Assembly: GCA_013041585.1 (NCBI GenBank)
Contig: JABEVM010000127.1
Location: 1-9,664, forward strand
Length of the DNA: 9,664 nucleotides
Direction: 5' to 3'
From: Chlamydiota bacterium
GTDB lineage: Bacteria > Chlamydiota > Chlamydiia > Chlamydiales > Rhabdochlamydiaceae
The notes under the pieces: generated by a model
Told to the model about the DNA's origin: nothing
Databases searched by the model: none
The model's input: only the letters and a program-made list of their open reading frames with translations
Shown here: positions 1-5,748 of the stretch, piece after piece
Numbering within the stretch: the stretch's first letter is position 1
Layout of the letters: each line of letters begins with the position of its first letter
Translations under genes and position numbers: made by a program

Positions 1-38
1 GAATTTAGATTTGAAATCAATCTAATTAGGGGTTTTAT

Positions 39-404
39 ATGGAAACAATTCATTGGTTAGCAACAATGTTCGGACCTTTATTAATTGTCCGAGGCATTTG
101 GACTTCGGTATTTGCAAGCAGACACGTAAAAAAAGTCGCGAAAGATCATCATGATGCTCATTGCGGCTTACTAGGATTTTTTAACCTAGTTCTCGGTTTG
201 CTTATTTTGAGTTTGTACAATCATTGGAGTATGACAATGCCTGTACTCATTACAATTTTGGGTTGGGCGTTTGTAATTCGAGCTATCTCGATTTTATTCC
301 TACCGCATATCTGCGAAGTTAAGAAAGCAAATGCTTATAAAATTATAGGAATTGTTCTCGTTATTTGGGGAATTGCAATTTCTAGTATTGGCTTTTCAAT
401 GTAA
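39..404 (+). CDS. Small four-helix integral membrane protein, unknown function
   Basis: This 121-residue protein is mostly hydrophobic, with four probable membrane helices at about residues 5-27, 43-62, 66-88 and 99-119. A basic, His-rich cytoplasmic-looking loop (RHVKKVAKDHHDAH, residues 28-41) joins helices 1 and 2, and a short Lys-containing loop (about 91-98) precedes helix 4. It has no cleavable signal peptide and no catalytic motif I recognise. The ATG at 39 is supported by AGGGG at 28-32 with a 6-nt spacer. The gene is monocistronic at its 3' end because an intrinsic terminator follows within 30 bp. The layout of short helices with Gly-rich faces faintly recalls small HdeD/DUF308-like membrane proteins, but I see no diagnostic match. 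It is likely a real gene, given its strong RBS, membrane topology and terminator. Its function is unknown. Confidence 0.8.
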   Translation: METIHWLATMFGPLLIVRGIWTSVFASRHVKKVAKDHHDAHCGLLGFFNLVLGLLILSLYNHWSMTMPVLITILGWAFVIRAISILFLPHICEVKKANAYKIIGIVLVIWGIAISSIGFSM

Positions 405-431
405 GATACGTTTGCAGTTTGCAAAAGACTT

Positions 432-467
432 AGTGGGATATCTATAGGTATCCCACTTATTTTTTTT
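432..467 (+). terminator. Intrinsic terminator of the small membrane protein gene
   Basis: AGTGGGATA at 432-440 pairs perfectly with TATCCCACT at 449-457. The stem continues inward with a U-G wobble and a C-G pair, leaving a TATA loop at 443-446. The tract TATTTTTTTT follows immediately at 458-467. A GC-containing stem of about 11 bp plus a U-run is a standard rho-independent terminator for the gene ending at 404. Confidence 0.9.
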
Positions 468-476
468 AAAATCTTA

Positions 477-503
477 TTCATTTCAGACTTCTAAAATCCG
501 TAT
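477..503 (+). repeat. Direct repeat, copy 1 (upstream of the repeat-protein gene)
   Basis: The 27-nt sequence at 477-503, with core GACTTCTAAAATCCGTAT, recurs at 3284-3311 in the same orientation. The two copies differ only by three single-base indels over about 29 aligned columns. This copy lies just after the first terminator, outside any convincing coding region. Similarity decays quickly beyond both ends. Confidence 0.7.
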
Positions 504-533
504 TCAAAAAAATACTACTCTTTTTTAGGTCTC

Positions 534-556
534 TTCGCCCTATTTTTCGCCCCCCC
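534..556 (+). repeat. Short imperfect tandem duplication with a C7 homopolymer
   Basis: TTCGCCC at 534-540 is followed after four bases by TTTCGCCCCCCC at 545-556, which contains seven consecutive C residues at 550-556. The tract stands out in a T-rich leader. It lies about 68 bp before the start codon of the secreted repeat protein and just upstream of its candidate promoter. Confidence 0.5.
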
Positions 557-567
557 TTATTGCTTTG

Positions 568-596
568 TTGTTTTAATCTAGAATTTTTCTTATTCT
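568..596 (+). promoter_or_regulatory. Candidate sigma70-type promoter for the YwqK-repeat gene
   Basis: TTGTTT at 568-573 could act as the -35 and TATTCT at 591-596 as the -10, with a 17-bp spacer. Both elements are imperfect, so the assignment is tentative. A promoter is expected here because the terminator at 432-467 separates this gene from the one before. A start near 603 would give a leader of about 20 nt containing GGGGA at 614-618. Confidence 0.3.
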
Positions 597-624
597 GAAA
601 AGAAAAACTTTTTGGGGAAAAACT

Positions 625-3228
625 ATGAAATTTCTTTCTCTTCTTCTTATTGCTGTCAGCTGTGTTTGTGTGGGATATGCCGAAGATAACGTAGTGCCAG
701 TAGCTACGGGGCTTAAGCAGAGGCAGCCTCATTGGCGTCCAAAAATCGTACAGACTTATCCAGAGGGAGTGCCTCAGGTTGTGCATTTCTATGAACCAGC
801 CCAGGGTAATACGGAAGTGCCTGTAAAGCAACTCGAGTTTTATCCGAATTCTCAAGTAAAAGTTGAGACAGATGTAATTTCTGTAAGTGAAGACGCTCCT
901 GGTTTCAAGGAATGGAATTCAACGATTGTGCCTCATGGCGTATGTGTCACTTTTTTCCCAAGTGGAAAACCAGAACGGGTTTCTTTTTATGATAAAGGTA
1001 TCCTGCATGGAAAGATTTCAATTTTTTATGAAAACGGAAAACCGCGCGGCACTTGCGATTTCCGTCAAGGAACTAGAGATGGTGACGTAGTTTCTTATTA
1101 TGAGGATGGAGCCAAGTTAGAAGAAGGGAAATATAAAGATGGGAAGTTGCAAGGTGAATTAACTCGCTACTATGCCAACGGCAATAAAGGTGCTGTCGTC
1201 CCGTACAACGAAGGGGTACCTCATGGAAATGCTCTGGAATGGTATGAAAGTGGGGCGCTGCGAGCTAGCAAACGATTCCAAAATGGGCTCCTGCATTCTG
1301 ATGGCAAGAATTCTGCTGTAGTTGTTTATGGCGAAGATCACTCTATGCAAGAGGTTCAAGATTTCGCGATGGGTAAGCAAATTGGAACTCATTGCAAATA
1401 CCATCCTAATGGGAAAGAAAGTTACAAAGTGGTCTATCAAGACGGGAAAAGACAAGGTCTAGAGAAATATTTTTCTGATAAGGGAGAACTTCTTGGTGAA
1501 GGAGAGTATAAGGATGGCGTAAGAATTGGCAAACATTGGAGAAAACATCCTAACGGTGTGATGGCTTTCGAAGCGAAGTTTGATTCGAGCGGAAATCTTG
1601 AGGCTCCTATTGTTGAGTCTTATGACACTGGTAAGACCCTTGCCAAGTATTCCTTAGTTGGAGATACCCGCGATGGAAATTTCCAAGAGTTTTATCCTGA
1701 TGGCAAGATCAAGATAGATTATAACTACGCTTTGGGTAATTACGATGGTGAGCAAAAAGAATACTATCCTTCTGGGCAACTTAAAGTTAGAGCCTTTTAC
1801 AAACAAAATCAAAAAGACCAAAAGCATGAGGAGTGGTTTGAAAATGGTAAAGTTGCCATCCATATGCTTTTCAAAGATGGCTTAAAAGAAGGTGACAACC
1901 GCAGATGGTTTGAAAACGGAACAAAGCAGGTTGAAGAGTTTTATGTGAACGATCTACTCCATGGTGAGAGAAAAGAATGGTTCGAAAACGGAAAAGTTAA
2001 ATACCGTGGCGTCTTTGCGGATGGCAAGAAACAAGGCAAACACCTTGAATGGGATGACAAAGGACAGCTTCTTTTTGAAGGCAGCTATGAAAAAGACCTC
2101 CCAGAGGGCATTGTCAAACTATGGTATGATAATGGGAAACTTAAAGAGCAAGTGCAGTTTGCAAAAGGGGAAAGAAACGGTTTGGATGAAGAATATTATC
2201 CAAACGGACAACTCAAAGGCAAAGCATCGTATAAGAACAACCTTTTAGATGGAGATGTAAAAGCTTGGTATGAAGATGGCAGCTTGATGCTGACAAAAAC
2301 GTACCGAGACGGACAGCCTATCGGTGAACATAAAGAGTTCTATTCTAAAACAGTTACTAAGGATGATAAAAATCCAGTCTTGATGAAGCTTTTCCGATTT
2401 GATGATAAAGGGCAACTTCATGGTGAACAAAAAACTCTTTATCCAGATGGAAAACCCCAAACTACTATCTCATATGAGCATGGTGAACTTCATGGACGTA
2501 AAGCGCTTTGGGATGCAGAAGAAAATCTCATAGAAGATGCTTTTTATGAGCACGATAAGCTAGAGGGTAAGTTTTTTCAAAAAATGAAAGATGGAAAAGA
2601 AGTTATTTATCATTACAAAAATAATTTGCTAGAAGGCTTACATGAAGTCTTTTATCCAGCGAGTGTAGAGCTTGGGAAAGTGAAAGCATTTGAGCTCAAC
2701 TTCACAGAAGGAAAGCCAAACGGAGAAGCTTTAGAATACGACCAATATGGTAATAAGCTTTCAAGCATGATCTATAAAAATGGACTTAAAGAAGGCCTTG
2801 CCCAAATTTTCACTCCGAAAGGACAGATTTTTGTTAAAGCACATTTTCTTCATGATAAGAGACAGGGACCTACGATAGAATATTTCCAAAACGGACAACT
2901 GCATAGTGAAGTCAGCTTTGTAGACGATTTGAAAGAAGGCGAAGAAAAGATCTATTTTGAAGATGGAAAACCTGCTCAAGTTTCAAACTATCGCAAAGGG
3001 AAACTTCACGGCGTTTCTAAACATTGGAATGCACAAGGGGTTCTTGTTTTCGAAGGAGAGTACAAAGAAGGTCAGCGTCATGGTAAACTAAATAAATTCT
3101 ATGACAATGGAAAACCTAAAACTCTTCAAACATTTGCCAATGATGTCTTAGATGGTAAAAAGCAATCTTATGACGAGAAAGGCAATCTTACAAGCGAAGT
3201 AAGATACGAACAAGGTAGAAAGTTGTAA
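625..3228 (+). CDS. Secreted YwqK/MORN-variant repeat protein, 867 residues
   Basis: Residues 1-19 form a signal peptide: Lys2, a hydrophobic core, then GYA before ED, fitting signal peptidase I cleavage after Ala19. A lipoprotein reading at Cys13 (AVSC) is possible but poorer. Residues about 20-100 are a non-repetitive, Pro-rich N-terminal part. From about residue 103 to the end there are roughly thirty degenerate units of about 23 residues with the pattern Y/F-x-N/D-G-K ... Y-K-x-G-x-x-x-G, as in YENGKPRG, WFENGKVKY and YYPNGQLKG. This is the YwqK-type 'MORN variant' repeat, which folds as stacked beta-hairpins. Family members are called antitoxins because of Bacillus YwqK, but an exported protein this long is more likely a cell-surface or secreted scaffold or ligand-binding protein. 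Longer insertions interrupt the repeat phase near residues 226-250, 575-590 and 676-692. The ATG at 625 follows GGGGA (614-618). The gene stands alone, with its own terminator and flanking direct repeats. Repeat identity is firm; function is inferred. Confidence 0.92.
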   Translation: MKFLSLLLIAVSCVCVGYAEDNVVPVATGLKQRQPHWRPKIVQTYPEGVPQVVHFYEPAQGNTEVPVKQLEFYPNSQVKVETDVISVSEDAPGFKEWNSTIVPHGVCVTFFPSGKPERVSFYDKGILHGKISIFYENGKPRGTCDFRQGTRDGDVVSYYEDGAKLEEGKYKDGKLQGELTRYYANGNKGAVVPYNEGVPHGNALEWYESGALRASKRFQNGLLHSDGKNSAVVVYGEDHSMQEVQDFAMGKQIGTHCKYHPNGKESYKVVYQDGKRQGLEKYFSDKGELLGEGEYKDGVRIGKHWRKHPNGVMAFEAKFDSSGNLEAPIVESYDTGKTLAKYSLVGDTRDGNFQEFYPDGKIKIDYNYALGNYDGEQKEYYPSGQLKVRAFYKQNQKDQKHEEWFENGKVAIHMLFKDGLKEGDNRRWFENGTKQVEEFYVNDLLHGERKEWFENGKVKYRGVFADGKKQGKHLEWDDKGQLLFEGSYEKDLPEGIVKLWYDNGKLKEQVQFAKGERNGLDEEYYPNGQLKGKASYKNNLLDGDVKAWYEDGSLMLTKTYRDGQPIGEHKEFYSKTVTKDDKNPVLMKLFRFDDKGQLHGEQKTLYPDGKPQTTISYEHGELHGRKALWDAEENLIEDAFYEHDKLEGKFFQKMKDGKEVIYHYKNNLLEGLHEVFYPASVELGKVKAFELNFTEGKPNGEALEYDQYGNKLSSMIYKNGLKEGLAQIFTPKGQIFVKAHFLHDKRQGPTIEYFQNGQLHSEVSFVDDLKEGEEKIYFEDGKPAQVSNYRKGKLHGVSKHWNAQGVLVFEGEYKEGQRHGKLNKFYDNGKPKTLQTFANDVLDGKKQSYDEKGNLTSEVRYEQGRKL

Positions 3229-3238
3229 TTTTCACTTT

Positions 3239-3285
3239 AGCTCTCTATAGAACAACCATTAAGGATTTTCTATAGAGAGCTTTTT
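3239..3285 (+). terminator. Strong intrinsic terminator of the YwqK-repeat gene
   Basis: AGCTCTCTATAGAA at 3239-3252 pairs perfectly with TTCTATAGAGAGCT at 3268-3281, a 14-bp stem with a 15-nt loop. The run TTTTT at 3281-3285 follows. It lies 10 bp after the stop codon. On the minus strand the same hairpin also sits downstream of rsmD, but there it is followed by AAAGTG rather than a U-tract. It is therefore mainly a plus-strand terminator and may only weakly stop the convergent rsmD transcript. Confidence 0.88.
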
Positions 3286-3311
3286 CATTTTCAAGACTTC
3301 TAAATCCGTAT
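3284..3311 (+). repeat. Direct repeat, copy 2 (downstream of the repeat-protein gene)
   Basis: The 28-nt sequence at 3284-3311 contains GACTTCTAAATCCGTAT (3295-3311) and matches 477-503 apart from three single-base indels. It begins at the tail of the terminator and ends 5 bp before the stop codon of the convergent rsmD gene. Together the two copies bracket a segment of about 2.8 kb that holds one complete transcription unit. Confidence 0.7.
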
Positions 3312-3316
3312 AAAAT

Positions 3317-3904
3317 TCATCTTTTTGTGAAATGGTGCACGAAAGATTTTCCATAGTTTCGAGTGCTTTCAAGATGTAGATTTGTGAGGGATAGGCTAGG
3401 AATATCTATGACAGAAGGGGATCCTTCTTCCATAAAGAGTTCTCCTTCTTTTACAAGAAGCGGACTCTTATCCAAAAATTCTAGTATTGTAGCGTAGAGA
3501 TTTTCTTTACTATTTTTCTCTGACTTTACGTAAGGAGGATCTACATAGATGAGAGTAAATTGCTTCTTTTGAGTTTCTAAGCGTTTTAATGCTTGGATTG
3601 CGTTTGCTAGAATCACTTCGCAAGTCTCTTCAATCTGAAGAGTTTTACAATTTTCGTAAATGGCGCGTACTGCATTTTTATCTTGATCTACGAAAGTTGC
3701 GCTCTTTGCGCCTCTACTAATCGCTTCGATCCCCATAGCTCCTGAACCTGCAAAAAGATCCAAAAACACGGCATCTTCAATGGAGTTTTTACAAATATCA
3801 AAGACGGATTTTCTTACAATTGCTGAAGTGGGTCTAGTTTTATCACCTTTAGGAACGATGAGAAGACGATTTCGAAAAGTACCGCCGATGATGCGGAAGC
3901 TCAT
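3317..3904 (-). CDS. rsmD: 16S rRNA (guanine(966)-N2)-methyltransferase RsmD
   Basis: This 195-residue protein has the full set of RsmD hallmarks. The N-terminal RIIGGTFRNR (residues 4-13) and RPTSAIVRKSVF (24-35) are the family signature involved in rRNA recognition. DLFAGSGAMGIEA (49-61) is the SAM-binding loop of a Rossmann-fold methyltransferase. VDPPY (121-125) is the catalytic DPPY motif that positions the guanine amino group. The length is normal for the family. By family knowledge it uses SAM to methylate N2 of G966 (E. coli numbering) in 16S rRNA during 30S assembly in the cytoplasm. The start ATG overlaps the stop of the upstream VWA gene as ATGA (3901-3904), so translation is probably coupled; GAGG at 3915-3918 lies 10 nt upstream. 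It is the last gene of the minus-strand operon and converges with the YwqK-repeat gene. Confidence 0.96.
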   Translation of the reverse strand: MSFRIIGGTFRNRLLIVPKGDKTRPTSAIVRKSVFDICKNSIEDAVFLDLFAGSGAMGIEAISRGAKSATFVDQDKNAVRAIYENCKTLQIEETCEVILANAIQALKRLETQKKQFTLIYVDPPYVKSEKNSKENLYATILEFLDKSPLLVKEGELFMEEGSPSVIDIPSLSLTNLHLESTRNYGKSFVHHFTKR

Positions 3905-5748
3905 GGAGTGACAACCTCGCTGCCCGCTTCTTTTAAGATTTTTTTGGCAGTTTGTAAGAAGAGCTCATCGCCATCTTTTAAAAATTTGTTGTAATACAAA
4001 TAGGCTTCTTCCGAGGCGTATTGTTTGAAGAGACTGGATTTATTGGAAACAGCATCTTTCAAGTAAATGGGTTGTTTAATCACAAACCAATCATTTTTAT
4101 CTTTTCCTTCGATAAGCAAGGTAAAATCTTCTAGCTTGTTAATTTTCCCTACAATGGTGAATGGCTCTGCATAGTATAAGTTCGGAAGGTGGTATTTACC
4201 TGAAAAGAGCTCGATACGTACATCATCCGATGTATCGCTTGTTGTGGCCGATAGATCCCTAGCTATTGGGTTACTTAAGGTGCTGACAAGCTTAGTTAAC
4301 TTTCTAGGAAAAGAAGCATGAGTATCGGAATAGAGTAGCTTTCCTCGGTTTGATTTGGCAAGCAGGTCTAAAAGCATCAGGTTGTTTTTGTTGCTAATAG
4401 CAGCTGAGTATACGGCAACTCTTCCCTGGTTTTTCTTTTGCCATTCAGAGAGGATCGTTTTTTGTTTTGATGCTGTTAGATCGGTTTCTCCATTTGAAAG
4501 AAGGATGGCTGTAAAAATGTCTCTATCGTTTTTGGGAGTGGGCAATACTTTATGAAGCGATGCATAGACATCAGCTGAGGCAAAATATCCAGCATGTTGC
4601 TGCTTTTCTAAAAACTGTTCTGCAAGTTTGATGTTTTTAGGGGTGGGGCTCAAGTCTTCTTCACTGAGTTTAACAACTTTTCTATCAAAAACGATGATGT
4701 TGAAAGTGTCGGAAGGATTGATGACGGAAAGTGCGCGCTGTGTTGCCTTTTTAAAGGTGTTGTAGCGGTATTTTTCAATGGAATTTGACCTATCAATGAT
4801 AAAGTATAGGTGCTGCTTAATCGCTTTTTTTTCTAAAGCAAATTTGGGATGAAAGGTCACAGAAAAAAGGTATCCTTCCTGCTCATCCTTTTGCGCAATT
4901 TTAATATGTACATCGAAATCACTTCTTTCTTTGATTTGAATATTTGCGAGAAGGTCATTGAAAGAAGGATCTGCTGAAAAGTTTCTTCTTAGTAGAGGTC
5001 CTTCCGAAGTATCTCTTGGAAAATACAAGGGTTGTTTTTGACTGTATTCGATCGATCCCTTGGAATCCGTGGAATTTTTTTGAACAGTCATATCTAGGGC
5101 AGTTGCGAGGTCGATCTCTTTTTCGAATTTTTTCCCCGCTACTGCTTCTAGTAGCGCTTTTGGCTCTACTCTTTCCATTTCGGATAAAAACTCGTTTGGA
5201 TCAAACTCGTTTTTTTGTTCTACCGATGCAATCAGAGTCTCGAGCTTGCTCTCAGTAATAAAAAGGTCTATTTTAGGGTTACTGATTGTATGAGCAGGGT
5301 CTAATTGATTTTCTTCAGTAAGCTCAATAGAAGGAGAAGCAGCAATTTGTGTCTGCTTTGACTCTAGATTTTCAGTTTCTAGCGTTTGCAATGCTAGAAG
5401 AGAACTCTCAAAATGGGTAGTTACAGGATTTTCTTTCACTGCCGAAAAAGCAAACTGAAAGGGATTTTGAGAATAGTCGAACGGCCTTTGAAAATTACCA
5501 GAAGAGACCGTGATTTTTTGCAAACTTTCTTCTAGCATCTTTTGCTTTTCAAAATTGCTTTTCTCATTTGCTGTTATCTGATCAAAACCCTCTGTATTTT
5601 TTTTAAATAACGAACCAAAAGGGTAGGAGAGCAAAAATGGAAAGTTATACAGCGTGAATAAAATAAAACAATGCAGACACAAAGATGCTAATAGACAGCT
5701 ATAAAGCAGGGACCGCTGTTTTTTTACTCTAAAAAAATCACGTATCAT
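3901..5748 (-). CDS. Membrane-anchored von Willebrand factor A domain protein
   Basis: This is a 615-residue protein. Basic residues (RVKKQR, 7-12) precede one hydrophobic segment at about 14-43, which likely acts as an uncleaved signal anchor. Residues about 50-300 are polar, low in complexity and unassigned. A VWA domain spans about 312-495. It begins LYFIIDRSNS, carrying the DxSxS metal-site motif at 319-323, and continues with SDTFNIIVFD (346-355), the form typical of inter-alpha-trypsin-inhibitor-like VWA domains. The other metal-site positions look altered: the usual Thr is probably Ala392 and the usual Asp of LTDG is Asn419 (LLSNG). Residues about 505-565 look beta-rich and 574-608 helical. 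The domain is predicted to lie outside the cytoplasmic membrane and to mediate protein-protein contacts. No Shine-Dalgarno precedes the ATG. It overlaps the stop of the upstream TPR gene as ATGA (5745-5748) and likely depends on coupled translation. The domain call is good; the partner and pathway are unknown. Confidence 0.88.
   Translation of the reverse strand: MIRDFFRVKKQRSLLYSCLLASLCLHCFILFTLYNFPFLLSYPFGSLFKKNTEGFDQITANEKSNFEKQKMLEESLQKITVSSGNFQRPFDYSQNPFQFAFSAVKENPVTTHFESSLLALQTLETENLESKQTQIAASPSIELTEENQLDPAHTISNPKIDLFITESKLETLIASVEQKNEFDPNEFLSEMERVEPKALLEAVAGKKFEKEIDLATALDMTVQKNSTDSKGSIEYSQKQPLYFPRDTSEGPLLRRNFSADPSFNDLLANIQIKERSDFDVHIKIAQKDEQEGYLFSVTFHPKFALEKKAIKQHLYFIIDRSNSIEKYRYNTFKKATQRALSVINPSDTFNIIVFDRKVVKLSEEDLSPTPKNIKLAEQFLEKQQHAGYFASADVYASLHKVLPTPKNDRDIFTAILLSNGETDLTASKQKTILSEWQKKNQGRVAVYSAAISNKNNLMLLDLLAKSNRGKLLYSDTHASFPRKLTKLVSTLSNPIARDLSATTSDTSDDVRIELFSGKYHLPNLYYAEPFTIVGKINKLEDFTLLIEGKDKNDWFVIKQPIYLKDAVSNKSSLFKQYASEEAYLYYNKFLKDGDELFLQTAKKILKEAGSEVVTP

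Noticed and set aside
478..855. Minus-strand 125-residue open frame
   Set aside because: It is antisense to the start of the YwqK-repeat gene and to its leader. The translation is Lys/Ser-rich low complexity, has no ribosome site and covers the terminator-proximal repeat.
1159..2979. Antisense and alternate-frame open frames inside the repeat-protein gene
   Set aside because: They are short, lack ribosome sites and follow the repeat periodicity of the true frame, as expected of shadows.
625..3228. YwqK-family antitoxin of a toxin-antitoxin pair
   Set aside because: No toxin-like gene adjoins it, the protein carries a signal peptide, and it is far longer than YwqK. Only the repeat type is shared.
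3239..3285. Fully bidirectional terminator serving rsmD as well
   Set aside because: The minus-strand copy of the hairpin is followed by AAAGTG, not a U-tract, so efficient termination of rsmD here is not supported.
3239..3288. Minus-strand mini-ORF after rsmD (ATG AAA AAG ... TAA) as a leader peptide
   Set aside because: It is nine codons long, consists of terminator stem sequence, and has no gene downstream on that strand for it to regulate.
477..3311. Composite transposon or integron cassette
   Set aside because: No transposase, integrase, terminal inverted repeats or attC-like folded site is visible. Only the two short direct repeats support mobility.
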